From the NCBI RefSeq assembly GCF_030441895.1, contig NZ_JARJAS010000022.1: 64,000 nucleotides of DNA; one strand, 5' to 3'. The position numbers and the translations under genes were made by a program. Source of the DNA: Enterococcus_D entomosocium. Lineage in GTDB: Bacteria > Bacillota > Bacilli > Lactobacillales > Enterococcaceae. The notes beneath the pieces were generated by a model. That model was given only the letters and a program-made list of their open reading frames with translations. It was not told where the DNA came from and searched no databases. Below, one piece after another: positions 51,168 to 60,822 of this stretch; the first letter of the stretch is position 1; each line of letters opens with the position of its first letter.

Positions 51168-51830
51168 ATGGATGAAAAAGCCAAAAAGAAAATCGTAAAA
51201 TTATTAGCTCTTGCAAATGATGCCAATGACGAAGAGTCGATGTCAGCCTTGGCAAAAGCACAAGAGTTGATGCTTCAGCATAATATCGATGAATCAGACG
51301 TTTTTCATTATAAGCAAGAACAAAAGTCAGAAGCAGTGATCAATACGGTGATTTATGAAGGCCGGCCACAAAAATGGCTTTACCGATTAGCGAGGATCAT
51401 TGCTAAAAATTTTCGTGTCCGGTATTACTATGTGTCCGGAAAACCGATTGAACTTCACTTTGTTGGGATCGAATCAGATGTTCAAGTCGCACAGATCACG
51501 TTTGAATACGCCCGTGGTAGTGCCAGCTACTGTGCAAGGCAGTTTCTTCAGATGCCTGAGATCAGACGGAAATACAAACGGAAATGGCAGTTAAAACAAG
51601 ACTATTTGGAAGGATACTTGAAAGGTTTGTCGCAAACATTTCGAAAACAAGTGCTGGCAAACGGCTATGAATTGGCTTTGCAAGTACCTGAAGTGGTTCA
51701 GGCTGAAGTCGAAAAAATTGGACTGGTACCTGGGAAAGATACCTCTCACACCGTGAGGGATCGGGAAGCATTTTACTCCGGTTATGCAGAAGGTGTCCGT
51801 TTTAAAGATAAGGATCGATTAGGTGCTTAA
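51168..51830 (+). CDS. DUF2786 domain protein
   Basis: A 220-residue protein. Residues 1-42 (KIVKLLALANDANDEES, LAKAQELMLQHNI) match the DUF2786 helix pair. A longer domain follows that commonly accompanies it on phages and plasmids. Function is unknown. AAAGGTGAG precedes the ATG. Confidence 0.8.
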   Translation: MDEKAKKKIVKLLALANDANDEESMSALAKAQELMLQHNIDESDVFHYKQEQKSEAVINTVIYEGRPQKWLYRLARIIAKNFRVRYYYVSGKPIELHFVGIESDVQVAQITFEYARGSASYCARQFLQMPEIRRKYKRKWQLKQDYLEGYLKGLSQTFRKQVLANGYELALQVPEVVQAEVEKIGLVPGKDTSHTVRDREAFYSGYAEGVRFKDKDRLGA

Positions 51831-51857
51831 TCGTATGTTGAAAGGGGACTTATAAAG

Positions 51858-52103
51858 ATGGCTGAAGAAAGGCAATGTTACGGTGGTCAATGGAAAGTAC
51901 CAATAACGCCCTACAATCGGCGCTTATACTGGCCGCCTAGCTGGATCAAATGTGATTGTGGTGAGTTAGCAAAACGAGTTTATGTAAGAAAAGGTGACTT
52001 TCTTTATCCTAATGGTCAATATTTATGTAAAGCGTGTCAACGGGAGTACCAGAAGGTCGATGGAAGAGATCAATTTATCCTGGTCAAACCAAATGAAGAA
52101 TGA
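51858..52103 (+). CDS. Small zinc-ribbon-like protein
   Basis: An 81-residue protein with paired Cys at KCDCGE and LCKACQ, spaced as in a zinc ribbon. Pro- and Tyr-rich N-terminus. AAAGGGG precedes the ATG. It may bind nucleic acid or a partner protein. No family recognised. Confidence 0.6.
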   Translation: MAEERQCYGGQWKVPITPYNRRLYWPPSWIKCDCGELAKRVYVRKGDFLYPNGQYLCKACQREYQKVDGRDQFILVKPNEE

Positions 52104-52416
52104 TGTAGGTGGTAAACTAATTTTTCTTGAAGATAGAAGAGAAAAGGCTTGGACAGTGATCGTTTTCAACCATTTTTCTAAGGAATTGATGGGCTTTTTG
52201 AGTAACGCTGCGACGGTTGAAAATTTGCAATTTACGCGAAGAAAAGAAGAGTTAGGTATTTTTATGGAGAACGAAGCAAAGGCAATCCTTGATGCCATAC
52301 ATGAACTAAAAGATGAAGAGGATGTGATCTGCAAAACTTTTACAGATAGTGATCATGTAGACTGGGTATCTGGAACGTATTTTGATTTTGAGATTGCAAA
52401 AGTGACGTTCGAATAA
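52093..52416 (+). CDS. Small acidic protein of unknown function
   Basis: A 107-residue protein if it begins at the ATG at 52093, which overlaps the previous gene by 11 bases; an ATG at 52060 in the same frame has AGAAGG before it. Most of the protein is predicted alpha/beta. No family recognised. Confidence 0.5.
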   Translation: MKNDVGGKLIFLEDRREKAWTVIVFNHFSKELMGFLSNAATVENLQFTRRKEELGIFMENEAKAILDAIHELKDEEDVICKTFTDSDHVDWVSGTYFDFEIAKVTFE

Positions 52417-52458
52417 TCACTGAAGGAACGGTCAAAACCGATTAGAGGAGGAACAACA

Positions 52459-52845
52459 ATGGAGGAATTATTTCTAAACAAGAAACACATTGCCAGGTTT
52501 AATTACATGATGGAAGAATTGAGTTTTACAGATCTTCGAGATTCTTATTGGCGTAGCTTGGTTTTTATCTTCACTGGTGATGAAAGATTATTTAACAAAC
52601 GTCGCTCGATGGTTAATTTTGTCCAAAAAGAAATTAATAGCGACCTATGGTTTGATGGCACGTTATCCGGTGGGGAGCAACGACTGGTTGCTTTAGCCTA
52701 TAACTTGTTTACCAATCAAGATTTCTATGAATTCGAAAACGGCAAGAGGTATAATATTTCGCCATTAGAAGTATTTTCTGGTGTTGATGAAGCTGCTTAT
52801 CATCTGGCCAAGAATGCGATTGATATTAGATTGAAGTATTCCTAA
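52459..52845 (+). CDS. DUF6075-like protein
   Basis: A 128-residue protein (GAGGAGGAACAAC before the ATG). The block SGGEQRLVALAYNLF and the start FNKKHIARFNYMM-like pattern recall DUF6075 proteins seen on Gram-positive plasmids. Function unknown. The SGGEQRLVA sequence is not an ABC signature in context, as no Walker motif is present. Confidence 0.6.
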   Translation: MEELFLNKKHIARFNYMMEELSFTDLRDSYWRSLVFIFTGDERLFNKRRSMVNFVQKEINSDLWFDGTLSGGEQRLVALAYNLFTNQDFYEFENGKRYNISPLEVFSGVDEAAYHLAKNAIDIRLKYS

Positions 52846-52929
52846 TCCTTTTATATCTAAATAAAATGATTGGCGTACGGGTGGTTTTATTTCGAATCTA
52901 AAATTGTAGAAGTTAAAAAAATTTAAAAC

Positions 52930-52968
52930 AAATGAGTGTAGTTATACGCTACACTCATTTGTTTTTTT
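52930..52968. terminator. Intrinsic terminator between convergent blocks
   Basis: AAATGAGTGTAG (52930-52941) pairs perfectly with CTACACTCATTT (52949-52960), followed by seven T residues. It separates plus-strand accessory genes from minus-strand secreted proteins. Confidence 0.85.
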
Positions 52969-52998
52969 ATTTTCATTTTCGTATATTTGTGTCAATCT

Positions 52999-53346
52999 TT
53001 ATTCTAATATTGCCGATGTTGGGATAGCAACTCTACTAACCTTTCCTCGGTAAGTACACACATAACCTTTGATGTTAGGATTTTGAGATTGATCAGAGAA
53101 ATCTACCATTGGAATCCACCCCTTGTAGACACCATCATTATAGTAATATTGATTACTTGGGAACGATGAACCGTTTTTATAAGTAACTGTAACAGAAACA
53201 TTTTTTGTTGTTGGAGCAGCAAATAGCGAAATATTTGTTTCACTACTAGAATCTGCATGAACACTAGGGACATTGAGTAAAAAACTAAAAACTAAAGCAC
53301 CTAGAACTAATAACAGCTTGGAATTTTTTAATTTTGTTAATCTCAT
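52999..53346 (-). CDS. Secreted protein, second of a related pair
   Basis: A 115-residue protein with a signal peptide (about residues 1-31, ending near VHADS). The mature part is Tyr- and Asn-rich, with VYKGWIPMVDFS and GYVCTYRGKVSRVAIPTSAILE-like features. Its C-terminal half resembles the upstream partner, so the two arose by duplication. It starts overlapping the partner's stop by one base. A bacteriocin-like or surface role is possible but unproven. Confidence 0.6.
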   Translation of the reverse strand: MRLTKLKNSKLLLVLGALVFSFLLNVPSVHADSSSETNISLFAAPTTKNVSVTVTYKNGSSFPSNQYYYNDGVYKGWIPMVDFSDQSQNPNIKGYVCTYRGKVSRVAIPTSAILE

Positions 53347-53717
53347 TATTCTAGCACCCCTTGTTTTAAAATTTGATCTGGTGCAATTCTTGCTAGACCA
53401 GGATATGGTAAGTCACTTCGATATAAATTTCCTTCGTAAACTCTATATCCTCCAGGCGCATACCCTTTTGGATTATAGGTTAAGCACCCTCTATACAAAT
53501 TTTTGTAGACAGGGTGTTGTTTAGATTCAAAAACAACACTTGGCGGTGGACCTGTAAATATTCTGTAGGCTACATAGTACCAAGTTGAGGGGGAAGATAC
53601 GGCTGCTTTTGTAACGACTGGCTGTTCAACAGCTGCATGTGCTGTAGCCGTTGTAAAACCAAGTGAAAAAGGTAATAAGGCGGCACAAGCAAAAAACAAA
53701 GCTGAACTTTTTTTCAT
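53346..53717 (-). CDS. Secreted protein, first of a related pair
   Basis: A 123-residue protein with a signal peptide (residues 1-28, ending at AHA). The mature part has LYRGCLTYNPKGY and GYRVYEGNLYRSDLPYPGL, and ends QILKQGVLE; the partner ends SAILE. The two genes are probably translationally coupled, as the stop and start overlap. No lipobox or wall anchor is present, so both are likely released. No family recognised. Confidence 0.6.
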   Translation of the reverse strand: MKKSSALFFACAALLPFSLGFTTATAHAAVEQPVVTKAAVSSPSTWYYVAYRIFTGPPPSVVFESKQHPVYKNLYRGCLTYNPKGYAPGGYRVYEGNLYRSDLPYPGLARIAPDQILKQGVLE

Positions 53718-53820
53718 TTTCTCTAACTACTTTTCTATGATATGATTATTTTGTTGCAATAATATTACAAAAATATTGTAGCACAGATTAAAATTTAATT
53801 AAACATAAAATGGTGATATA

Positions 53821-54342
53821 ATGAAAAAAAAACATATCAGTTTTTTGTTGTTGCTTTTTGTTTTGTTTATTTCAGGATGTTCACATGGTTCTGGAAAAGA
53901 CCTTAGCAATGACCTTGGCATGGACACAGAAAAATTCCCTAACACTATTGATCAGAATTTATTAAATAACGAAAATGATGGGGAAATATTGATTTTTAAA
54001 GACATGAATGGTTTTGAAGCATGGATGAAAAATGAAAATTCGGATGTCAAAACTTCATATTTTCAAGTAGGTGAAGTGTCAAATAGCATGATTTTTGGGG
54101 CAAAAAAAACAAAAAAATCAAAGCTTCAAGCTATATATATAGATGGGATATTGAACACTATCGCAAATGAAACAGATAGCGATAACGTACCTAATCTTGA
54201 TTATACAGGATTAAGTTATATTATAGATTTATCAAATCATTCTGAGAAAGGAGACCATATTGTTCACTTGATTAACTTCAATGAGGAGAATGATAAATAT
54301 ATCGTGAACGAGGTATATACAACCAAATATAAAATTGATTAA
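53821..54342 (+). CDS. Lipoprotein of unknown function
   Basis: A 173-residue lipoprotein (lipobox FISGC at about residue 20). Mature part acidic and Asn-rich. The ribosome site is weak (TGGTGATATA). It has no recognisable domain. It precedes a second lipoprotein gene by 18 bases, so they are likely cotranscribed. Confidence 0.6.
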   Translation: MKKKHISFLLLLFVLFISGCSHGSGKDLSNDLGMDTEKFPNTIDQNLLNNENDGEILIFKDMNGFEAWMKNENSDVKTSYFQVGEVSNSMIFGAKKTKKSKLQAIYIDGILNTIANETDSDNVPNLDYTGLSYIIDLSNHSEKGDHIVHLINFNEENDKYIVNEVYTTKYKID

Positions 54343-54360
54343 TTAAAGGGGAGAAGGTAA

Positions 54361-54858
54361 ATGGTAAGTAAAAAGAAATGGTCTAGAAATATTTTAGGGA
54401 TTGCATTATTGTTTGGGTTACTAATCTTAACAAGTTGTTCAACCGGTAGCGTTAAATCAGCTTCCGCCAATCAAGTATTAAGTAATAAAGATGGATATCA
54501 ACAGAGTGCTTTGTACGTACTCGATGACGGCAAAATATTTATCAATAAAACATATTCTTTCAAATTTGATCCTTCTCAGGATGCAGATGTTATTGATAAG
54601 GAAAAAGAAGAGCAACTTAAAGAAATCAATGATAATTTGAAGGAAGAATTACCAAATCAAAAAGACTTAACTGCTGAAGATATTGGAACTATGCAAGAAA
54701 TCGAAATTAGTAATGGCAAGGTAGTTGTCGATAAAGATAAGAAAGAAGTAGTTTTTTCAGGTGATAATTTTGAAAAAACATTCAAATTTGCTGGCGACAG
54801 TGAAAATCGCTTAGTTGATAGCGAGAAAAACGAGTTTGAATTTTCTTATGAAGAATAG
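54361..54858 (+). CDS. Lipoprotein of unknown function
   Basis: A 165-residue lipoprotein (lipobox ILTSC near residue 26) after GGGGAGAAGG. The mature part is highly charged (Lys, Asp, Glu) and predicted to be beta-rich. No family recognised. A terminator follows (54889-54935). Confidence 0.6.
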   Translation: MVSKKKWSRNILGIALLFGLLILTSCSTGSVKSASANQVLSNKDGYQQSALYVLDDGKIFINKTYSFKFDPSQDADVIDKEKEEQLKEINDNLKEELPNQKDLTAEDIGTMQEIEISNGKVVVDKDKKEVVFSGDNFEKTFKFAGDSENRLVDSEKNEFEFSYEE

Positions 54859-55485
54859 CTTAGAAAATTTCAAAAATTAATGTTCTATAAAAGATAAACA
54901 AGGCATATTGCAAAAATAGCCTTTGTTTATCTTTTATAGTTTTTATGGTGTTTAGAGTGCAAATGGAATTTTAAAGATTAGAACTAGAATAAAATACCAT
55001 TCTCAAATTGTCCAAAACTCAGCAGCAGATCAAGGAAGGAAAACATTAATGAATACAGAAGTATTCATTATAGGGTCAGAAACTTAAAAGTTTTTGATCC
55101 TTTTTTTTTTGCAATTTGCATGATTTAGTGGATCGCTATAGTAGTCTGGAAACATTCCTTTTTCTAGAGGAGCTCGCTTTACTTATTCTTTATTTTATGT
55201 CCGTTTTTCTAAATTTGCATGTCGAAGTGAAAATTTCGATTATTCATTTAATAAAGAATCTTGTAATCTAGGAGATGCAAGAAAGGTGTGCTAGTGAGCC
55301 TTATTTGTTTATTCTCATGTATTAAAAACCTTCGTTTTTGGGTTTGAAGAAAAAAAGGCATTCGAACAGGTCGAATGCCAAAATAATTGTTGTTAAATTA
55401 AGGTTTCTTAGATTTGACAGATATCTGGAATGACCAATCTAAAAAACGAAGATTTTTGAGACGACTATTTAAAGGAGGAGGGAAG
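54859..55485. other. Intergenic stretch with three terminators
   Basis: No supported gene. It holds a terminator pairing AAAAGATAAACAAGGC with GCCTTTGTTTATCTTTT (54889-54935), another (GGGTCA/TGATCC with AACTT/AAGTT, 55073-55110, ten T residues), and GGCATTCGA/TCGAATGCC (55357-55379), which is terminator-like on the minus strand. Near 55049-55068 is a perfect ATGAATAC/GTATTCAT repeat. The next operon has no strong promoter that I can see. Confidence 0.6.
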
Positions 55486-55797
55486 ATGCATAAAACGGTT
55501 GGACGTTTGATTGGGATGTTCGCAGTGCTTTTGGCACTTCAATTTCCATTGTCCGTCTATGGTACACAGGTCCAATTTGTCGAGTCAGAAGGATCTATTG
55601 GATTTACCGGGGCGTACAAACCGATCGGCCCGCCCGATCCACCCCCAAGCACTAGTCCGCAAAAACCAGGCGGCTCGTTACCACAAACGAATATGACCGA
55701 AGGGTCATTTGCCAGTTGGGTCGGCAGTTTCTTAGTGGGCGGTGTCTTAGTGGTTGTATGGGACAAAAGAAGAAAAGCAACGCAAAAAAATAATTGA
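55486..55797 (+). CDS. Small cell-wall anchored protein (LPxTG-like)
   Basis: A 103-residue protein from the ATG at 55486 (AAAGGAGGAGGGAAG). Signal peptide about residues 1-26, Pro-rich middle (PPDPPPSTSPQKPG), sorting motif LPQTN near residue 66, membrane helix, and basic tail (KRRKATQK). LPQTN differs from LPxTG in the last position, and the match to sortase is therefore uncertain. Such small proteins head WxL operons in enterococci and may help form the surface complex. Confidence 0.7.
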   Translation: MHKTVGRLIGMFAVLLALQFPLSVYGTQVQFVESEGSIGFTGAYKPIGPPDPPPSTSPQKPGGSLPQTNMTEGSFASWVGSFLVGGVLVVVWDKRRKATQKNN

Positions 55798-55816
55798 ATG
55801 AAAGTAGGAATAAAGA

Positions 55817-56632
55817 ATGAAATTTATCCGTTTAGCAACTGTAGCTGCATTATCAACAACGATCTTTGCTGGAGGCGTACAAGCTTTCGCTGAAGAAGCA
55901 GATCAAGAGAAAGAAACACAAGAAGTCCGTAAAACCACGACTGATGGTCAAATCACCTTTACACCAGGTAATGACGATACGGTCGTTGATCCTGGAGATG
56001 AGGGACCGGATGTTGAAATTCCGCCAATCACGGGTCCGGATGGAGAAAACAAGGGACCTTTAACGATCGCCCTTGTACCGACGATGAATTTTGGTTCACA
56101 AATTATCTCGACTACAGATGAGCATTACAACATGGTCGCTGAGATGCAACAAAGAACAGGGACGACTGGCGAAGAAAACATGGTCCCTTATGTCAGCTTA
56201 GCGCAAGTCCAAGATACTCGCGGTACAAATGAAGGCTGGGAATTGAGTGTCAGTCTAACGGAATTCCAAGCACCGACAGATACATTAAACAATGTATTGA
56301 AAGGCGCAAAAATCACGTTATTCGATCCAACCCTACGCTACAGTATCGATGATGCAGCTCAATCACCGAGCATTCACGCAAGCGGATTAGAATTGATTCC
56401 AAATAACGATGCTGTACCGATCATGACGGCTGCAAATCACAAAGGTGCCGGTACCTCTACTGCTGTTTGGGGAGATCATGATGCGATCGCAAAACAAGTA
56501 GAAGACGACAGAGCGGTTGTGGAGAATGAGGCGATTCAACTATTCGTACCAGGTACGACTGCTAAAGATGCGGTAACGTATACCTCTACCTTGACATGGG
56601 AATTAGGACAAACACCTGACAATGAATTATAA
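55817..56632 (+). CDS. WxL-domain surface protein
   Basis: A 271-residue protein with a signal peptide (about 1-25) and an acidic region. The rest forms a WxL domain (first motif GWELSVSLTEF, last motif LTWELGQTPDNEL at the C-terminus). WxL domains bind peptidoglycan noncovalently in Gram-positives. It is one of the WxL-DUF916-LPxTG complex members encoded here. Confidence 0.9.
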   Translation: MKFIRLATVAALSTTIFAGGVQAFAEEADQEKETQEVRKTTTDGQITFTPGNDDTVVDPGDEGPDVEIPPITGPDGENKGPLTIALVPTMNFGSQIISTTDEHYNMVAEMQQRTGTTGEENMVPYVSLAQVQDTRGTNEGWELSVSLTEFQAPTDTLNNVLKGAKITLFDPTLRYSIDDAAQSPSIHASGLELIPNNDAVPIMTAANHKGAGTSTAVWGDHDAIAKQVEDDRAVVENEAIQLFVPGTTAKDAVTYTSTLTWELGQTPDNEL

Positions 56633-56673
56633 GAAGTAAACCATTTCTTTTCCATGTTCTATTAGTCACTGGT

Positions 56674-56707
56674 AGCGTTACAGATCTCTGTGGCGCTGCT
56701 TTTTTTA
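56674..56707 (+). terminator. Intrinsic terminator after the small WxL gene
   Basis: AGCG and CGCT, with inner ACAG/CTGT, form a hairpin at 56674-56697, followed by seven T residues. It lies just before the DUF916 gene and may reduce its expression. Confidence 0.6.
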
Positions 56708-56723
56708 GAAAGGATTATGACAA

Positions 56724-57782
56724 ATGAAACACAAACAAGCGATGCCAAGTAGACTGTGGCTCCTGGTAGTACTCTTCTTTTTCTTCCCACTTTCGGCGCA
56801 AGCTGAAGAGACGGCCTTGAATACACATGCCACCCCGCTTTTCCCTGAAAGTCAAGTCGATGATAGCAAAGGGTATTATGAGCTATTACTCGCTCCTGGT
56901 CAAAAAGAGACCTTGCAGCTGGAAGTCGGCAATTCCAGTTCAGAACCAATCAACGTTCAAGTAACACCGCATACTGCGTATACCAATACTTTAGGAAATG
57001 TCGAGTATGGCAAAGATGCCAAAGAAGCAGATCCGACCTTGGTTCATTCTTTGGATGAGCTGATGACTCCTTCGGAGGTCATTACACTCGCAGGAAAAGA
57101 AACAAAGGTCATAGACATTCCTTTACAGATGCCTACAGACGCCTTTGAAGGGTATTTAGCTGGCGGATTACGAATCGCCGAAATAAAAGAAGCGGGAGAA
57201 AGTGAAGCCCCAGAAGGAGAAGGGGTCGCGATCAAGAATGAATTTGCCCATGTGATCGGGGTTGTCGTCAGCAATACCAGCGATTCTGTACAGCCGGAAT
57301 TGGAACTATTAGATGTGTTTGCGGACCAGTTGAACTATCGGAATGTAATCAGTGCGACCTTGCAAAACTTTACACCGGCTTTTGTGAATCGCTTGGAAGT
57401 GGAGGCAACAGTCAAACGAGCAGGAGAGAGCGACGTTCTCTATGAGGCCAGTAAAGAAATGATGCAGATGGCGCCCAATTCGAATTTCAACTTTCCGATT
57501 TCCTTGGAGGGAGATCGTTTTCGAAGTGGGAACTACGTGTTAGAACTAACCGCTAAGTCGGGGGACAATGAATGGTCTTGGACGCGTGAGTTTACGATCG
57601 ATGCCGACGATGCCCGTAAGTTGAACCGCGAAGATGTCATGATCGACAACAGTCCGAATTGGTGGATGATCGGTGAGCTCATTTTGTTTGCGGTACTTTT
57701 ACTTATTTGTGGTTGGTGGTTGATTAAAAAAAGAAAAGAGAATAAGAGTGGAGAGGAGAAAGACAATGAAAAGGAAAAATAA
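56724..57782 (+). CDS. DUF916/DUF3324 (WxL-interacting) membrane protein
   Basis: A 352-residue protein with a signal peptide (about 1-27), the DUF916 N-terminal domain (YYELLLAPGQKETLQLEVGN), the DUF3324 domain and a C-terminal membrane helix plus basic tail. These proteins bind WxL proteins and peptidoglycan. AGAAAGGATTATGAC precedes the ATG. It overlaps the following gene by 17 bases. Confidence 0.9.
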   Translation: MKHKQAMPSRLWLLVVLFFFFPLSAQAEETALNTHATPLFPESQVDDSKGYYELLLAPGQKETLQLEVGNSSSEPINVQVTPHTAYTNTLGNVEYGKDAKEADPTLVHSLDELMTPSEVITLAGKETKVIDIPLQMPTDAFEGYLAGGLRIAEIKEAGESEAPEGEGVAIKNEFAHVIGVVVSNTSDSVQPELELLDVFADQLNYRNVISATLQNFTPAFVNRLEVEATVKRAGESDVLYEASKEMMQMAPNSNFNFPISLEGDRFRSGNYVLELTAKSGDNEWSWTREFTIDADDARKLNREDVMIDNSPNWWMIGELILFAVLLLICGWWLIKKRKENKSGEEKDNEKEK

Positions 57783-60765
57783 ATTCACTTTATTTTGCAT
57801 CACTTTTCTTTGTTTTCAGCTAATTATACTTCCATTTACAATTGGTTCATCTACCTCTGCTCAGGCAGTAGAAAATACGGCTATAATTGATTCTTCTACT
57901 ACCTTTAATGAACAACTTAAGGATAAACCAATTTTCTCATTTCCAGAGAATCAAGTAACCTGCTTTATTGGAGAAGTGTTTACTTTAGTAATGATCGCAA
58001 ACCAAGAAGTTAGTGAGGCAGTAATAACTTTACCAGAAAAAGCAGCTATTCTAGATGATGAACTAGTGCATGGAATTACTGTAAAACCAGGCATAGAAAA
58101 AAATCAAATAGAAATAAAAATGGATGTCCCACAAAAAGTATTTAGTCTTCCTTTGGTTTTTGAGCAGACAGGTGTTTATACAATTGCTTTAGAGGAAGCA
58201 TCGATGACGCTTGAGGTAATTAGTGGAGAATCGTCCCAAGAGCATAAAGGGAACGAAATCACTGATTCATCGAGTGAGGATATGAAGGAGGAGGAAACAA
58301 TAGAGTCCCCTCCTTCAGAAAAGAAACTACCTGATACGCCCACACTGAATGAACCAAATCAAGAGTTAAATCAGGAAGTAACTGAAGTTGAATTGAGTAG
58401 TGATGATCTAATTAAAGTAGGTTCATGGAGCGAGTTTATCCAAGCCTTTTCAAATCCTTCTATATCTATAATAGAAATTATTGATGATTTTGAAGTTCCT
58501 ACAACGCCATTAACTGGCTTAACAGGTATGGTAACTGGAAGTAATTCCAATGTGACTGGTGGAGCCACGTTTGTTTATTTGACGAGAAGTAATATTTCTA
58601 GAAAGCTAGATATTAATGGTAACGGACATCAAATCGATTTTGGGGCTGTTTCATTAGGCTTATATCCGGCAACACATAATGCCAATTCGCCATGGGATAT
58701 TACATTTAATGACTTGGATGTTTATTCAGGAAATTGGTGGGGTTTTTTTCAAACAACAAACCTAAGTATTGCACAACATGCATTGTCCAATATTACTCTC
58801 CATAATATCAATGGGTATGGTAATGAATTAATTGCTCCTTATTATACAAATGTTGATATTTCTGGAACAGTAAATAATCATATCACTGCAACTTATAGCT
58901 CTAAATTCCGTACTGATTGGCGAGTGAATACGGTAAATTCCGTAAACTTGGAAACTAGAAGTTTGACTATTAAAGAAGATGGAGAGCTTAATTTGTCAAC
59001 TGTCAATAGCGGGAATATCATCATAGGATTAGGTGGATTAGATGCTAATTTGACATTAGAAAAAAATGCAACAATCAATATGGAGTCCAATGGAACTGGA
59101 ACCGGGGATAATGCCAATGGCATAGGTTCTAGTATAGATATCGTCAATGGAGATCTGATCATGAAAGAAGGATCAACTATCAACATTGATAATAAGAGAA
59201 GTTATTCAGCGATCACCTTGCGTAGCAGTAACTCTACGCTAAAATTGGAGGATAGTGCTAAAATAAATATTGATTCAACGGGTCATACTAACAACTCAAA
59301 TGCGAGAAATAGAAATTTAGTCTATATGGCTGCTGGGAGTTCTTTACTAGTAGGCGAGAATGCGGAATTTAATATAAATGCCACAGAAAGAGGCAGTGCA
59401 ACATCAAACATTGTCCATGTAGCTGGAAATGCAAACTTCAAGATTGCCAAAGATGGGTCTCTAGATATAAAAAGTGATAGCACGTCAATCAGTCAAAGTC
59501 TACTTAATTTTGCCTCGGCAGGTTCAACATTCGAATTTTCTGATGCAAAAAAAGTAAATTTAGAACGTACGGCACCTATTTCTGGATCGACGTCTAATGG
59601 ACTGATTAGTATTGCTGGGACTACAGGTATTCTGGATATTGATGTCCAATCTGTTAAACAATGGAATAGAGGTAATTTTACAGAAGAACCAGATCATCTT
59701 TGGACACCTATTTTTAATTTAATACTCCGGTATAATACAATAAATCCAACAATTGCAAATGTTTCTTCTATCTTTCAAGAGACGATGAACAGTTTTACTG
59801 AAAGCTTCACTACACGTGACGTTCAGCGTATACTCTTCGAAAAAATACCGGATGTTGAAGTAAGCATAGATACTTTAACAGAGGACCCAATGGAAGTAAA
59901 TTCTCATATTATTACTGGCAAAGCTTCACCAAACAGTGTGATTCGATTTTCCGGAGATCCAGCATTACCGGAAGGCACTATTCAATCACCTAATTTTTCT
60001 GAAAGTGAAAAGTATCATGTGACAGCTGATGAAAACGGAGACTATCACTATGAGCTCCCACAAGGGTCGTTCTTTACTGAAGGAAATGAAGTGACAGCAT
60101 ATGCCTATCTAAATGGGAAATCTGCCTCTGCAAGTACAGTGGTCGAGAATTCAAAAAGGCCCCCTAATCCTAAAGATCCGTTAAAACCAGATGAGGAAGT
60201 TTCGCCAGAAAACCCACCTGAACTCTCTGAAGAACAAGGGATGTTAAGTATTGATTTTGTTTCTCGCTTTTCTTTTGGGCAAAAGGGTATTTCTACACAA
60301 ACAAAAAGCTATTATGCACAACCCCAACGCTTATTGAACCCAGATGGAACGGTCAATGAAACGGAGGAGCGCCCTAACTATGTGCAGATTAGTGATCGTC
60401 GGGATGAAAGTGAGCGAAGTGGATGGATCCTTTCAGTGACGCAAAACGAACAGTTCATAAATTTACAGAGGGAGGAACTAAAAGGTGCTCGCTTACGGTT
60501 GGGCAATCAACAGTTGGTATCTGTCCAAGAGACGGAAGAGCCTGAACTAATTCAGCCCGATGGCATCAATCTGATTCCGGGAGAAAAGACAGAGCTGATA
60601 ACCGCAAAAGACGGCCAAGTGGCCGGTACATGGATCTATCGGTTCGGCGATAGAGAGCGTGCAGGAGAAAGTATTGCCCTTGAGGTGCCGCCAACAGCTA
60701 ATCCAAGAACAACCACCTATCAAACGACCCTCACCTGGGAATTAAGTGCTGTCCCCGACAATTAG
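57766..60765 (+). CDS. Large WxL-domain adhesin with beta-helix-like region
   Basis: About 999 residues from the ATG at 57766 (GAGAGGAGAAAGAC upstream). It has a signal peptide, an N-terminal beta domain, an acidic linker (about 165-210), a beta-helix-like repeat region (about 215-640; many N/G/S-rich turns such as KLDINGNGHQIDFG), an Ig-like domain (ITGKASPNSVIRFSG) and a C-terminal WxL domain (LTWELSAVPDN). It likely binds a ligand or receptor. The N-terminal two-thirds is more AT-rich than the WxL part, suggesting a mosaic gene. Confidence 0.85.
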   Translation: MKRKNKFTLFCITFLCFQLIILPFTIGSSTSAQAVENTAIIDSSTTFNEQLKDKPIFSFPENQVTCFIGEVFTLVMIANQEVSEAVITLPEKAAILDDELVHGITVKPGIEKNQIEIKMDVPQKVFSLPLVFEQTGVYTIALEEASMTLEVISGESSQEHKGNEITDSSSEDMKEEETIESPPSEKKLPDTPTLNEPNQELNQEVTEVELSSDDLIKVGSWSEFIQAFSNPSISIIEIIDDFEVPTTPLTGLTGMVTGSNSNVTGGATFVYLTRSNISRKLDINGNGHQIDFGAVSLGLYPATHNANSPWDITFNDLDVYSGNWWGFFQTTNLSIAQHALSNITLHNINGYGNELIAPYYTNVDISGTVNNHITATYSSKFRTDWRVNTVNSVNLETRSLTIKEDGELNLSTVNSGNIIIGLGGLDANLTLEKNATINMESNGTGTGDNANGIGSSIDIVNGDLIMKEGSTINIDNKRSYSAITLRSSNSTLKLEDSAKINIDSTGHTNNSNARNRNLVYMAAGSSLLVGENAEFNINATERGSATSNIVHVAGNANFKIAKDGSLDIKSDSTSISQSLLNFASAGSTFEFSDAKKVNLERTAPISGSTSNGLISIAGTTGILDIDVQSVKQWNRGNFTEEPDHLWTPIFNLILRYNTINPTIANVSSIFQETMNSFTESFTTRDVQRILFEKIPDVEVSIDTLTEDPMEVNSHIITGKASPNSVIRFSGDPALPEGTIQSPNFSESEKYHVTADENGDYHYELPQGSFFTEGNEVTAYAYLNGKSASASTVVENSKRPPNPKDPLKPDEEVSPENPPELSEEQGMLSIDFVSRFSFGQKGISTQTKSYYAQPQRLLNPDGTVNETEERPNYVQISDRRDESERSGWILSVTQNEQFINLQREELKGARLRLGNQQLVSVQETEEPELIQPDGINLIPGEKTELITAKDGQVAGTWIYRFGDRERAGESIALEVPPTANPRTTTYQTTLTWELSAVPDN

Positions 60766-60768
60766 CCG

Positions 60769-60800
60769 AAAAAGAAAAGGGCCGCGGCTCTTTTCTTTTT
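60769..60800 (+). terminator. Intrinsic terminator after the large WxL gene
   Basis: AAAAAGAAAAGGGCC and GGCTCTTTTCTTTTT form a near-perfect inverted repeat with a GC core, ending in T-rich sequence. Confidence 0.75.
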
Positions 60801-60822
60801 CTTCACAGAAAGGAAAGAAAAA

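Noticed and set aside
52670..52710. SGGEQRLVA read as an ABC-ATPase signature
   Set aside because: The protein is only 128 residues and has no Walker A or B motif.
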